Position numbers and translations under genes: made by a program
Assembly (NCBI GenBank): GCA_022410635.1
Contig: JAJVDF010000001.1
Span: 15,118,443 to 15,182,442, forward strand
Length of the DNA: 64,000 nucleotides
Direction: 5' to 3'
Origin: Tretioscincus oriximinensis
Taxonomy: Eukaryota; Chordata; Lepidosauria; Squamata; Gymnophthalmidae
Notes under the pieces: model-generated
Database searches by the model: none
Told to the model about the DNA's origin: nothing
What the model saw: only the letters and a program-made list of their open reading frames with translations
Shown here: one piece after another, positions 21,901 to 36,900 of the stretch
Position numbering within the stretch: position 1 is the stretch's first letter
How the letters are laid out: each line of letters starts with the position of its first letter

Positions 21901-24900
21901 TTTATTATTTAAGAATTTGTATAACACCCTTCACCACAGGTCCCAGGACAGGTAACAAAAAATTAAAAGCAACACAAAAAACACATTAGTAAAACTTTTC
22001 AAAAGCAATGGGAGAAGACTAGGCAAAACCTTCACTTTCTTACAAACCCTGCAATGGTGGATCACACCACAACCAGTATATTGCCCAGCATCTTGTCTCA
22101 TACAGGGGGCAATAATTGTTTCTGGAAGTCTCCAGCAGAATATCAAAACAAAACCTTCACTAGCTCTCCACATAGCTCTGCAAATAGCCTTTAGAACTAT
22201 TCTGTCTGCTTCATCCTGAAGGTGCTCGTTATGAACTAGGATAGCCTGAAATATACTTTCTGCACTGGGTCTTCTTCATAATTATATCCTGAAATGGAGA
22301 CCTCCTACGCATGCTGGTGCGGATTTCAGTAAGAATTTTTATGCTGGAATAGGACCCAGTGTAGAAAGAAGAAGAAGAAGAACTGGGTTCTTATACCCCA
22401 CTTTTTCTCACCTTTCAAAGGGACTCAAAGCGGCTTACAAGGGTATTTTGCCCGAAGGCTTCCATTCTATCTTCCCCACCAGGCTGTGTTGGTTCCCATG
22501 TACCTACTTGCAGTCAGTTGCAATTTCTTGCAATTCATGCTTTCGAATAGCTGGGTTGGCTAGAGCTACAGGCTAGTGGAAGGTGCTCACCCCTCCCCAC
22601 GTCCCACACAGGGCTTTGAAAGCCGATCTCGCAGCTGAGAGACGGATTCCTTAGAAACTGAGCTATCCGTGCCTGCTATCTCTTAAGTCAATCTCTCAAG
22701 CCCTCGGTCCTGCTTCATAGAGGAAGAGGTGAATATTGGGTTGAAGCATGCTCTATTCTCTTTGCTGCTCCAGCTGTCATCCTGCTGCATCAACATTCTT
22801 TGATAAACGTGGAACTCTTTGAACTGTGACTGACTTTGACTACTTTCCTCTCGTGCTGAGGCAGTAGAGAGATGTACTGAGCAGGTCCAGGGAGTGGGTG
22901 GGTGATTAGCTAGGTGGAATAAGGACATTTAGATGTGGGTGTGGATTATGGACATACATGTGTAGAGCAAAATGAAGGAAGATTTGCAGGGCAAGGGTTG
23001 ATGGGACAATCTGCACCTGCAAAGGGGGCGGGTGGTGAGGGGGAAGGGGAGAGACAGGAAGTAGTGTTTTATCCAGACAGACTGGTCTCCCTTTCTGGGC
23101 ATAGGTGCTTCCAGCTGACAAGTTATTTGTTCTGTTTTTCTTTCCAGGCTGATGCCAGATACTTTCGAATAGATCTGCCCAACAGTGGCAAAATAGTCCT
23201 GGCCAAATCTCTGGATTTTGAGACAAAGAGACACCTGGAGTTTGTGGTCCATGTTGTGGTGAGGATGGATTGTGGACGGTGGGACTGTGCCTGGGCATTC
23301 ATATTATCCTTATTGTCCCCTATTGATGCTGTCTTATGCCATGATGTCCAGTGGGAGAAAGATGTGGTGGTAGAGGGATGCCATGGTAGTTTTGATATAC
23401 TTCCCTTCATCCAATCCAGCTAGGATCCATTGCAGAGCTTCAGCCTTGTCTTTTATGGAATGGTCTTTGAATAAGTGATCTTAAAGATTACAGATCAATG
23501 AACAGGAGCATATTTTGCTTTCCTCTGTCAGGCTGCCCAGGTGCATCTGGTGGGCCTCTGTGTGACACAGAATGCTGGACTTGATGGGCTGTGGCCTGAT
23601 CCAGTATGGCTCTTCTTATGTTCTTATGTTCTACCTTCAGAAAGGCCTTTTCCGGTCTCAGGTTGAAGAGGGCAGGACAAATCCTACCCTTCTAGGACAT
23701 CCTCAGGCAGGTGTACTGTGCCTGACACTGACCAGGACTAGACAGGTTATGGACACCAAGGGTATAAATTGATACTAGGATGGATGCCTGGATGTTGCCT
23801 CTGAGATAGAGCAACAGGCAGGACTCCTGAAATACCTTTGCAGGGAGTCATGAACAGGTGCATGTTTTGCTTTCCTCTGTTCGGACTGCCCAGGTGCATC
23901 TGGTGGGCCTTTGTGTGACACAGAATGCTGGACTTGATGGGCTGTGGCCTGATCCAGTATGGCTCTTCTTATGTTCTTATGACCAGAGGATGTTTACAAC
24001 AAGGCATGTTTAAAGTGAACTAAGACTTATAAGCAGGACATATTAGCACACAGCTTGCCTTGCTTATAGTCTCCCAGCAATTGCCCTTAAAGAGGGTCTC
24101 TGCTGGTTTAGGTTACAGCCCATCCATATTAGATCAGCATTCTGTCCCAAACTGTGGCCCACCAATTGCTTAGAGGCAAAACTTTCACTTGCTTTTGACT
24201 CACTTTCAATGGCCGCTAGAGGCCTTCTGCCTATTACTCTAATCTGTAGGCAATACCTGAATATTCATTCCAGTAGCGATTGATACACCTGACATCTATG
24301 CATTTGTTTAAATTCATCAACGCTGGTTGCTGTCATCATCTCATCTGGTAATAAATTCCTTCAGAAGGATACTACTGCCTTCTACTGCTAGAATTGTGAT
24401 ACTATGAGATCTGAGATTTTCAGATTCATTGGGTCCTAATATTTTCCCTATTCACTATCCAGTTTCATACATCTCTATATTGCTTTTCATTCATCCATTT
24501 TTCTAGACCATCAAAATCCCAAACTTTTCTATTAGGAGAGATTAATAATTCCCATTATGTCCTAGGGAGCTTCTATATGCCCCAAAGTTGGCAGCCAGAA
24601 GTCACTACTGACACCTTTATAGCGTGCTTATAGACTTAGTATGTCAGGAAACAAGAACAGAAAAAATGTGGAACTGAAATAAGCCTGTCAGGAAGTGTTA
24701 TGAATACTGGGCCTTTCTGCGTTCAATGTTCTTGATCAGTGGATTTGGACCAACCGTGCCCATTGGTCCAGATCATGATATGGAGAGGTTTGGAACATCT
24801 GGTCTGCATGACAGTGCTGGTTCAAACAAAATCCCACACTAGCTGCAAAGTCATTCTTGTAGAGTTTCCAAAGGTTGGAGTTTAAATTCCTAGCTTTGAA

Positions 24901-27900
24901 TGACTGTGGGATCCATTTCAGCAGAACGCTTCATTTACAGTGTGTGGAAACTCCTTGAGATGATCAAAGCATTAAACGCTCACATATCCTCTTACATTGA
25001 ATTTCCCATGAGCTGGGGGCTAATTTGGCACGTAGTTCTGGCTGCAGCAGTTCAGCACCACTCAACAGGAAGAAGAAGAAGAAAAAATGAGACTGTTTCC
25101 ACCCATGCCAGCCCAGAGCAATGCAATCACCATGTTGCTGTGCATGGACAGAGCAAGAAGGAGCTTAAACTCACCACTGTCGGGTTCCCTAAGAAGCCCC
25201 TGCGCACCCTAAAGATGAGTCCCAAAACTGGTACAGAAAGATGTAGTTAGTTTGCAGATCGGATGTGTGCTAAGAGCACCCTAAAATAGATTAATGGATT
25301 TACACGAGTAGACGCCAGGAACAGCAAGTACAGAAGCTGTGTTTTAAATTTTCTGTGTTCTATGTGCTAGTTGCCTCGCCCTTACCACGACTGGGTGAAA
25401 ACACGTTGTGTGACATTTGTCTGTCCAATCGCAGCAAACGGAGGGACACCAGGCATTAAGTAGCTAGACTTGAGCTGAGATTTGAGGACAACAATTTGCT
25501 CTGACCAAAATAACTTTCTCTTGGTAGAATTCCTGTACCATAGGCAGTCATACTTTGAACTTCCTGCAGGATCCAAAAACGATTATGAACTCCTTAAATA
25601 TAAGATGGGTTTGTGATAAGTTAAGAATGATTCTAATAGTGTGAGTAACTTCAATAATGGAGGTTGCTTAGACATTATATTTAGAGGAAGAAATCAGCAC
25701 CTTAATTCTGCATTAGAATATAGCTCCTTCAAGTTACAGAGGTACCCTAGAGTAACCATTTGGAGACTTTGGTCTATTTTGCACTGTTCTGCATTGTCTA
25801 ACCTCAGAAGTAGACTGTGATGCAAAACTGGCACTATAGGTTACGGACTGTGATCTAGACTGACCTTCCCTTTACAGGCGTCTCTCGTTAGGCAAGAAGA
25901 AAAAAGGAGATCCTGGCAGGAGGCCAGACAGGTGGCAGGGAAGGAAAAGCGCCTGGCTCTTGGCGCTATTTCTAGGCATCCTCCCCCTTCTGCTCTCTAC
26001 CCACTGGCTCATTAACAGCTGCCTAGGTCTCCTTAAGCTTTCACGCCCTGGCTAATTGGGGGTGACATCCTGTCAGCTCCCCTTTCAGTCTTAAAGGCTT
26101 AAATCCCCCTTTTTAATTTCCCTAAGAGGGCTACTCTAGAACTGCCCTTCCCTTAGTTTGGAGGTAGGAAACGAGCCCTCTTCCCTCTCTCCATCCCCTC
26201 CCAACGACACCTTTTACTAGCACTGCATCACCCACCCGTACCTGTTTCTTGGGGACAGGGATTTCTGCTTTCCTCCAGATGGCAGAATGCCCAGTCCCAC
26301 CTGCGTAAGCCTGTAATGCTGCCAGTTACACCTGTAATTGCTCCTTTGCTCCACTTACTTGATTCTTATTGAGCTGGGTGTTCTTCTGGCATGTCCAGCA
26401 GGAGTGGTGTGGTCCACGTGAGCTGGGTAAATGCCACTTGCAACACTTCCAGATGCCCAGTTGTGCTTCTGATTCCCCAGGGTATAATGCAGCTTAACTG
26501 ACCTTGCCATGAGCCACAACACCAGCAGCTATACATTAATAATCTCTGCTGGGCACTGACAAGCAGAATGGGCACATGTTCTGGGACTCTGTTGGAACAG
26601 TGGCAGTGTGTTGTCATGTGTTGTGACAAAGTACATCCTGATACTTGAACAGGGGTAGAAGATAATGCAAAAAGGTTGAAAATGGGAGGTATCCGGATCT
26701 TTCATTCTTATGCGTTCTTCTGAGGGAGGTTGAATCTCCCTCTTTCTCTTGTCAATTTGCCTTTCCTTCCAGGGTAAAGCACAGCCTTTGGTTCTCCCAC
26801 ACCTACTAAATTTGTACTAAGGGAAAACTGGTTGTGAACGTTGTGTGGCTCTGTGCTGGGCTTCCCATTAACTCCAAATATGAAACACACTTTGCCGTGC
26901 ACTATTTGCATAGCAACATGTTTTCTGAGTTGCAATTGCAGCTTAATGCAAGTCACATTAAGTGCACTCTGGCGACCGTTTGCCTTGTATGAAAAAATTC
27001 TCAGACATGGATGAGAATTTTTGTAAGGGGCACAGTGGTGCAAATGTTAAGAACAAAGGTCTTTCAGTAGAAAGGTTCGGGTCTGAGGCCTGTCTGTCTG
27101 CCGTGGAGAGGAGTGAGCGCCCTTTACAGGCCTTAGCTTTAGCCAACCTAGCAGTTCAAAAGGAAGCAATTGCAAGTAGATGATTAGAGACCATCACAGT
27201 GTGTTGGGGAATTTAAGCTCTCGGGCAAAAAATAGCTTGTAAGCTGTTTTGAGTCCCTTCAGGTGAGAAAAACGGGGTTCTTCTTCCTCTTCCTCCTCCT
27301 CCTCTTTCCTCTTGGTGGTCTTCTGGCAAAGCCAGAAGCAGTCCCAAGGATTACGGTCTACAGTGCAAGGAAGATCTTAGCAGCCTGTTGCTGCTTCTGC
27401 TCCTTGACCAGGTTTTAAATGCTGCCAGGCTTCTGGAGAAACAATAGGTAGATCCCAAGGATCCAATCCCTGGTAAAACCAGAGATTATAAAAAAAAGTT
27501 GGGTGACATATGAGCACTCGCTTGGTGAATGTACTATGCAGCTCCTCTTTTTCCCCATCCCTGTGTGGCTGCCAAAATAAAGCCAAAATGATGTAGGGAC
27601 AAGGAAAAACAGTGAATCAGATTTAAATCTGCTTCGCTATTTTCTACTTCGAATCCTCTCCGCCCCCATGTTGGAATGTAGCCATTGGGTGTTTTCAGAG
27701 AGAACCAACTTGCTCTGCTCTGAAAGATTTTCTGCACTCATTTCTTCATGTTCCGAACCAGTAATTCTAAAGTGGCTGTAACAACAGGTTCAGTCCCAGA
27801 AACATGGGATCTGGAACAGTGCATATAATCTGTGTGATGATGCTGGTGCTGGTCCAGATCAGCCCAATCCAAAGTTTATGTGAGCTTCCGACAGCTCCCA

Positions 27901-30900
27901 AGAGCTTTTGTTCCCTGCTTCAAATCTACCAGGAGACCCATTTTGGTGGCATGGTTTGGTATGCTACTGAAAGGGATCAATCAGTAGTCAAGGAATCTCT
28001 CTGTAATTCAGATTACCCTCATTTGTACTGGTAGATTTATTTAATCAGGTTTCCTGGTGATTTAAATTAAGGATTTCTTGCCCTAAATCATGTTCCATCC
28101 TTTGGAAATGGAATTTATGAGTGGGGCCTCATAGATCCACACTAGTATGTGAACTATTGAGTCTCAGAAGAGTATCAGAGCACACTCCTATTATAGATTA
28201 AACCTGAGGGCAGAAATACTAAAAAATAAACTATTTTCTCTCTGCAAAGTTCCTTTGGAATGACTGTGAGGAAAATGTATTATTTTTTGCCATCCTTTTT
28301 ATTTTGGTGACTTATCCACTATGAAAAATGTATCAAAGAGCAGTAATTGGGGTACTTTCAAACATACCTGTTCAGATTGGTTCCTGTGAATCATTTCCTG
28401 AATCCAGTCAACTCTTTCACATTTGCTCTTTGCTGCACCTTTTTAAATCCCATAATATCTTTTGTAAGGGATGATGAGAACAATAAGCACCAGTGATTTT
28501 TTTTGGCTTTGTACTCCCTGTGTGAATGTCTTATGATTAGGAGTGAGAAGGACTTGCTTGGGCTGCTTGTTGATGTCTGTTTGTTCTACAACAGGAAATG
28601 AACACCAAGGAGCGATACAACTCCTCAGCCAGGATCCATGTCAACGTAATGGACGGTGATGACCAGTACCCCCAGTTCCTTCCATGTAACTTCCTGTCCC
28701 ATGATGGGGTCAGTGTCTGTGTCAATCCAGTTTATACCACCAATGTCACAGAAGGAGAAGTCAAGGTGAGGATGGACCATTGTAGAGGTTGGCATTAAAA
28801 ATTAAATGGTTTTGCTTAGGAAAAGAATTAGTAGCAACTTTTATGAAGGAAAGGATATTGTCTAGAGGTGGGGAAAGACAGTTTTCAGAGCACCAAGGCC
28901 TCAGCCCTCTAAGAAGCATCAGATACTTTGGTTTACTTTGCTATTATATATTCACAATGTATCCAACTTAGTACTGTTGCAGGGCATTATGGGAGATTTA
29001 AAAAAAAAGCCATAATGATAACACATTAGTCTGATGAGTATCTTGATTCACTGCTGGTCAGGGTGGTCTAATTGCGGGTGAGAATCCAACTTCGGATGCT
29101 TTGCCTGGAGTCCTTTCAGGCTTGAACTGACTTTGTTCTTTTTGAAAGTTCTACTCTTGGGCAGCAGACATGACATCATATTTCAGCTTCAGTAGTGGTC
29201 ACTTTTTTCTAATGTGTACAACATAATCCATCAGGCAGATTGCTTTGGTTTATCCCAGGTCTTTCAGGGGGCAATCTTAAAAAGTCCATGGGTACCCAAG
29301 TTTACTATGCTGAAGATACCAAATGTAGTTTTTTTTGAAAAGTTATAGAGAAGGACTCTTTCTTTTTTTGAGCCATGTAGAGCATCTTCTGGAATTAATA
29401 TTCTTAATAGATGGATGAGAAAACATCTTATTTCAACTTTACATGCCTCTGTGTACATTTCCTTGTGGGCTTCCCTTAATCCAGTGTCTATCTCTTGCAG
29501 GCAGAACCCTTACAGTTCCTTCCTGGAGCTATCCATGCTGAAGATGGAGACAGTGACCTAAAGGCAGCCATCACGTATTCTATCCTCTCAGGTACCATGT
29601 GGGTTGAAGAGGAGGCTTCATTGGAATGATGGCGAAGGTGGTCTCTTGTATAGGAACAGAAGTAACATGGAGACATCTTGGTTCTTTATGAATGACAAAA
29701 CAGTTGAAAGGCTGTGATTAGACAGAATTCAAAGAAGGAACCATGTTAATTTCTAACTAAGGGGTTAGTAGCAACTTAAAGATTAACAAGAAAAAATGTT
29801 GGTAGCACGAACTTTCCACTGCATCCACACACCACTTTTATTCAACTACTATAGTGGAATATTTCACAGTTTTCCACAATAAAGCATTGTGTGGGCTGGT
29901 TTATTTCAGAATATCCATGCTTTGTTGTGGAATATTATGGAATATAGTGGAATAAATAGGTGTTGTGTGGAGCAGGCTTAAGTCTACTTCTTTAGATTAA
30001 ATGGAGTAAGCAAGTTTCTATGACACACACAAATAGTTGTGGTAGTGAGGTGACAAGTTCAACATGATGTTTGTTAAGGTTTATGTTATAGTTCTGTAAA
30101 TGGTTATGGGATTATGAAAAATAAAAATGGGAAAAAATACTTATGATGGAAAGTGTAAACTTGTCAGAGTATTGCAATGTAAAGTGCTCTTTAAGCCTTT
30201 CTGCTAGTTAAAGGGCAAATTGCCAAACCACATAATTTAGATTCTTTATGAACTGAGCTTTTTCCTGAATTGTATCTTGCAATAGAGCTGAATATGTGGT
30301 ATAACGTTAACATGTTTGGACTGTAGTTCTTAGTTTCTCTCACCAAAGTTAAAGGCCATTTAGTGAAAGGAAACAAGTTTATCAAGCTCTTTCCAGTTGG
30401 TGTTCGGGTATGGGGCAGGGTATAAATATAAACAAATAAATCATTTTCTTCCCACCAAACAGATGGCATCTAGGATATCATTTATCTCCTGCAGTGTAGG
30501 AAAAACGGGTCCAAGGACTTACAAATCTGTGGTGAAGCCACATTTGGAATATTGTGTAGAGATTCCCATATAATTCCCACACCAAACTTCTTTTCCCAAG
30601 CGCAGAACTACCTGACAAAGGTTTCTCACCCCAGAAAGGAAAATCCAATTGATTGGTCCAATGGCTTCAAGGGGACTAAATTGGATGGAAACTGCTGAAG
30701 GGCAGGTGATGGGGGATGGGAATATATGTTTGGAAGGGATTTTGAGCAGTTTAAGCTGGGCTGGGATTACTAGGCAGAGTTGATAACTGTGACTGGTAGG
30801 GGGTAAGAAGGAAGAGACCTCCCAATCCTCATTTCTGTGCTGTCTCTTCCCTCTGCTAGACCCATATTGATGTATTTCAAACTGCCCTTCCCTCTGTGCT

Positions 30901-33900
30901 TCCCAGGAACAGACCATGGCTACTTCCATATCGACAACATCACAGGGAATGTTACCATGTTGCGGCCAGTAGAGAGCCGAATGCCTACCGCGGTGTACAG
31001 TCTCAGTGTCATGGTAGGTTTGTGTGACTTGGACAGCAAAACAGGAGGGCTTATGAAACTGTTGGAAGGAACTGGATGTTCTCTGAGCCTCTTTAGACGA
31101 CTAATGAAGAACCAGAGAAAATGTCTTTTGCCCGTTCTGTATCCTCTGCTTCATCACCACCTTCTGGTTGTGTTCTGAATTTCTGAAGCCCAGAAGGATG
31201 TATCCACGTCAGTACTCATATGGCTGTGATCACACTGGGGTTTGAAGGGGCATTTGTTTCTAAAGGATCAGCCCATTTGTGAGTGCAGAGGGGAAAATGT
31301 GTTGCATGTTTTTTTAAAAAGTGGCTAGATTGCTCCTAGAGTATTCTTGCATTTGCTTGGTTTGACCATTCCTTATCCTTGGTTCAGGAACTTCAATCTA
31401 AATTGAACATCGATCTTCTTGTGTTTGGACTGCGATTAGAAAAAGGCACATTTTCTTATCTAATCATGCTGAGGGGAGGGCTGTCCAAATCTGGATAGAT
31501 AGGAAACTTGAATAATAGTACTTTCCCCCCTTCTGCTACCGCCACTGTGGAACAAGTATGGAGAGCTTTTTACTGCTCTACCACAGATGTATTACGAGAG
31601 GGTGGAATTACTTGCTTGAAGGTCTTCAAGTAAAGGTTGATTCAATCCCTATTGTCCCAGAATAAGCTAACAGTCTTTGAGCGGTTGATTTGGGACAGTT
31701 GCTATGTGAGGCCTAGAACACTGCATAACTTTTGGATTTAGTCTGCTCATTGTCTAATAGTTAGAAAGTTCCTGGCCTTAGAGCTCATGGGGACCCATTT
31801 CATTGGCACAATTCTGTGTGCAGCAAAATGGGTCCCCCTGCTAAACAGATCCAACAGACATGTCTTTTGGTGCTAGTTTGCTCATGAGTTGATAATGAAA
31901 GATTTTTTTAAAGGAGTCATTTGTGGCCTACTCTAGGTAGCCAGTAAACCCCAATATTGAGGTCTGTTGAGACCTTCGGGTAAAGTGCATGATATAAAAA
32001 TAAATAAATAAATAGGAAAAATGGCCATAACACCATTTTGGACACCTCAGCCCAGTCTGCATTTTTTTCAGTATGGATAGAATATATTGTGCTAGGATGA
32101 GCTGGTCCTCTTCTAAATGTCATACAAATGGCAGGATAGTACATGAGGTATAGAACTTTGTTCCCCTACTGTTCCCTGATCAAGCTTATAGTTGTTCGTA
32201 ATGTTGCACAATTGCACCAGAAGTGACTTCTTCTTAAGGGAACTTTATTAAAAATCAAGACAAAGGAAGTAATTGCTTCTGAAAAGATATATGAATTGGG
32301 GAATTATGAGATACTAAAAAGAAGTTTACGTTGCAATGATTATGGATCAATGTGGTTGTTTGGCTGTCTTAGGAAATTGTTGATCTCTGCCTTTCTGTGG
32401 CCCACCACCTCATACTGTACTCAATGGCTCTGCTGCACTTTTTTTCCAGGCCTCTCAGGTGAATGATGCCAAGAAGTATGTAGTAACAGAGATCCGTGTG
32501 AGAATCCTGGCAGCCAATAATCATGCCCCACGTTTTGAAAGATCTCATTTTCAGGCTTTTGTTCATGAGGACCACAGAATGGCTTCCCTGGTGATGACAT
32601 ACAATGGACGAGTGTTGCCTCTGACTGTATCTGACCTGGACTTTGCTGATGTGAGTTACAACTGAAAAGGTGGTGGAACATGGGAGCCAGTTTGGTGTAG
32701 TGGTTAGAGTGTTGGACTCGCATCTGGGAGTCTCCCAGTTCGATTCCAGACTCCTTCATGAAACTAACTAGGTGATCTTGGGCCAATTACAGTTCTTTAG
32801 AACTCTCTGAAATGCAACAGGCTTAATCCATTAGTAAGTAAGTAAATAAATAATTTTTTTTTAATTTTCTTGACATTGGTGAAGCACCAGCTTTTGAAGA
32901 TCATCAGGAATGAATAGTTTCCTAGGAAAGTTTCTGAAAAACAATCACCCTAAATCTGGAGCAAGTTTGTTTCTCCCTCCCCTCCCCCCCCCCTCTTCTT
33001 GGTAGGTGGTGGTGAACTGAATGTCAGTAGCCACCAGACTAAGAAATTGGACCGGGAAGTTGGGCTTCAGTCTTGCAGCTCAGTGTGGCATCACAGCACC
33101 GACCATTAGTCAGAAGTGATGGGCCAGCTTCTTTGGTTATCTTGCCAAGCCATCCATNTTTGCTGATGTGAGTTACAACTGAAAAGGTGGTGGAACATGG
33201 GAGCCAGTTTGGTGTAGTGGTTAGAGTGTTGGACTCGCATCTGGGAGTCTCCCGGTTCAATTCCCCACTCCTCCATGAAAGCTGGCTGGGTGACCTTGGG
33301 CCAGTCACAGTTCTTTAGAACTCTCCCAGCCCCACCTACTCCACAGGGTGTCTGTCGTGGACAAAGCAACAAAAGCTATGTGCTCCACCTTATGGTTGGC
33401 CGCCCTGAGACCTTCGGGTATAGGGCGGGATAAAAGTAAAAATAAATAAATAAACAAACATGAGGGAAATTCTCTGAAGGCCATTTGTAGGGAGTCTGTC
33501 ACTTGCTTGAGATGCCATGAAGTAATTGGTATGCTACTCTGGGAGACAGAATGCTAAACCAGATGCGCTATGGACTGATCCAATAGGGCTTCTCTTGGTT
33601 CATGAAAGGCCAAGTGGTTACTAGAACGCATGCCTGGTATGTCTCCATGCTTGGGAGATAGGCAGGATGCCTTTAAAAGTCAGATGCCAGAAACACATAG
33701 GCCTCAGGATACAGCTCACCCTCTTTGGGACAGAAGATAAAGATGAACAATGTCTTGCTCTAATGTGGTGTTTTTGTTTCATGTCTTGCTTTTCCCCAGG
33801 GCTTCAACCCCACTGTGCGCTACAGCTTGAAGCGCCAGTCCAACCACACCCAGCTCTTCCAGATCACACCTGGAGGACTCCTCATTGCTCGTGCCAACCA

Positions 33901-36900
33901 CCTCCATGCTTTTGAGCGATATGCCTTGCAGGTGCGAGCTGTATCTCCATCCCAGTCAGTTGTGGATGGGGCTTTTCATTAATAGCCTTTGGGAAGGGGG
34001 AACAGCCCTCGCTCCCCAGTTTTGATGAGAGATGGAGAGGACTCCCGTTTTTTATTAGTCTTGCCCTGCCTAGGTATTGCATGGAAGCTGCAAAGGGAAG
34101 GCTGGAAATGTGTGTATGAAGTGGGGAGGGGGACAATGGTTGAAGGAATTTAAGGCTTGGCATGATACCTTCTCCTTCTCACAAATTCTTTGGAAATTTC
34201 CTCAGTTGGCTGTTGGCTGGTGCATGGATTTTCAGTCTTTCTTTTCCCCAGAAGACGAATGATCTTTGCTGGCTCCAGTTGGGCTACAAAATCTACTTTG
34301 AAAAATATTTCAATTCAAATTCTGCTTCTTTCCCTTCCAAAGCAAACTTTTTCCTTTTTTGCAGTGGGAAGGGGGGTTCAACCTGAAACGTTCTCGGAGA
34401 TCTTTCAGGTTTATTACAGAGAAGGCTATATTCGCAGCAGAGAAAAATCTTTTAGACTTTGGATTGTTTTCTGAATCTAATAGGGTGCTCACTCCTGCCA
34501 GACCTAGTCACTAACATCAATGAGAGTCCTATGAAAGCTAGTATGATCAGACACTGTAGGAACTTCTACCTATAATATAGATCTCATAGGACGATGCCCT
34601 AAATTCCCAGCCATGTGTCTTATACAACTGATTGCTGTTTGTTCCTTTAGATCATAGCACGTGATGAGGAGTCTGGGGACATCACAAATGCAACAGTCAA
34701 TGTGGAAGTTTTGATGCTGGGCCAGGCAGGTATGATGAAATCTGGAAAGCTGTGTTCTTCTTGTATATTTATCTTTATATGGGAAAGTGTAGCTTCTTAT
34801 AAGTGAGTGGCTGTAAGCCGGCTGTAGAGTAAACTGCCTGGGGAGCAAAGGCTTTCTCCCCAAAGTGGGCAATGACAAATCACTTCTGTATATGCCCAAA
34901 AAAACTTCATGGGATGAAGTATATGAAACACCTTCATCTGAGTTTTTCAAATGAAGAGAGGAGCCAAGTATCTCTCCCAATCACCATTTTTATTAAATAA
35001 GAATAATAGAACAAGCAAATCATATTACAGCAACATGTGATGTAAAAAATTATCATGTCACTCTTACCCAAGAAGAATGCATCGCTGATGTTTAATCGTG
35101 AACCAAAATCACGTAGGCCTATCTGAGGGCTAACACACTGCTTCCAAATTGCAGAATCTTATATTCAAAGGCCATTCATATCGTCAGTGTTTTCAGTAAC
35201 TAGATAACCATACCCTTAATAACAGACTGCTTTTGTCAACAAAGCATTCCTCAATACATGCCTTCATCTGCATAAACAACCAACACATTTTATAATATGA
35301 AATCCAAGATGGAAAGAGCATGGTTTACTTTGTCAAATGCCTGCATATGCATTAAAATATTAATTCTATGCAAAGTTAAGGCTAAAATGGCTGAAGCATT
35401 GCTAACTTATACAATTGATCAAAACACATCACATAGAGAGACTGTAGCTGAGTGATAGAACAAGCTGCTTGGAAAGCAGAGTGTAGATGGTTTAATCTCT
35501 AGCCTCTCTCCAGAAATAGACAATGGCAAACCATGTCTGTATCTTTGCCCACAAATAGACTGGAGCTAATGAAGCAAAACTTAATTTCACTGCACCAGCA
35601 TGTGGACAGCAGCTTCTAATACGCTTGCTGTTCCAGTACACTGATCCGTACAAAATCATTCAACGCTTTGGGCGCAAACGCATTGCCCCTTAACGCGCGC
35701 AGGACTGCAAAGCCAAAGCCCATCATTCTTACTGTGTTACCATAAAAACGGGCTTGGAAATGCTGCAGCGTCACTCTAAACGCACACCACAGGTTTCTGC
35801 TGTGCAATTCCTTGTGAAATTGTATTGTCACTGCTCCTTTTTGTAATTTGAGCCACTTGCACACTGACAACGGAAGATGAGGCAACAAAAAGCGAGCAAG
35901 AGAGCGAGGGCTGGGGGCCCTTTTATTTGGCATTCCCTCCAGGCTCAGCAGCTTCCCTCCTTGCTCTGGAAAAACAGGTTTTTCCATCTACTGCAGCATG
36001 TTGAAAGAGTCATTAAGCATTCTCAGCTCACGGCAATCCGGACGCTAAGGTGGAATGAATGTTCAGGGAATGCTGAAGTAAAACAAACCCTCACTTCGCT
36101 TTCATTGTGGAACGATTAAAAGGGAATGGAAAACGGATTTTCAGTTCTAATGGGAATGCAGCCTTTGAGTAAATAATAGGATTTCATCAGAGAAGCAAAC
36201 GCTGGTGGTTGCCCCCAGGCTGTAGAATAGTCTCTCCCTCAAGGTGCATCAGTCATCCTCACGGTGTTCTTTTAGCCAGAAATTCTTCGGTTGAAGAAAT
36301 GCCGTTGTCTTTCCCACCTTCAGATATTGTTTTAATACGCCAATTTTGTATTTTTACTTTTATTGTTTGCTGCCCCATAGACTGGGGAATAAATAAATAA
36401 ATAAACCACAGCTTCTTACTTGCTCTGTTGCTAATAAAATCAACAGTGACAATTTTAAAAACGCTTGATATGAGCAGGTCTGCATTGGGTATTAAACCTC
36501 CATAGTTCTCTGCAGCCTTTACTCCTCATACTGAAATGCCTCTCCCTTTCCTTCCACTTCTCTCCCTTCTTTTGGCCCCATGGCAGTCCCCCTGGACCCT
36601 CTGGAGGCTAATCAGCAGGGCAGTCTGGATGCTGGGATCCTTGCAGGCAGCCTAGGGGCCCTACTGTTGGTGACGGCCATCGTCCTGTTTCTCATCCTAC
36701 ATGCTATGAAGAAGCGGCAGAGGCGGCAGCAGAACATGGAGAGGGCAGCCCTGGCCATGGAGAAGCACCCCAACGTGGTAAGTAGGAAAGGGGAGATGCG
36801 GAGGGATTCAGAAAGTTGTTTGGGCTAGAACCCTAATTTGGAAGTTTCAGCTCCCGTGAATAATAGCGCCATGGAAACTGGGAAAGTTGGCATGAATAGA

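Noticed and set aside
33039..33372. Minus-strand open frames across the N at 33158
   Set aside because: They read through a SINE in reverse and an undetermined base; no coding evidence.
34730..36586. Possible mucin exon in intron 12
   Set aside because: No Ser/Thr/Pro-rich coding repeat with splice sites was found, and the exon 12 to 13 phase already fits directly.
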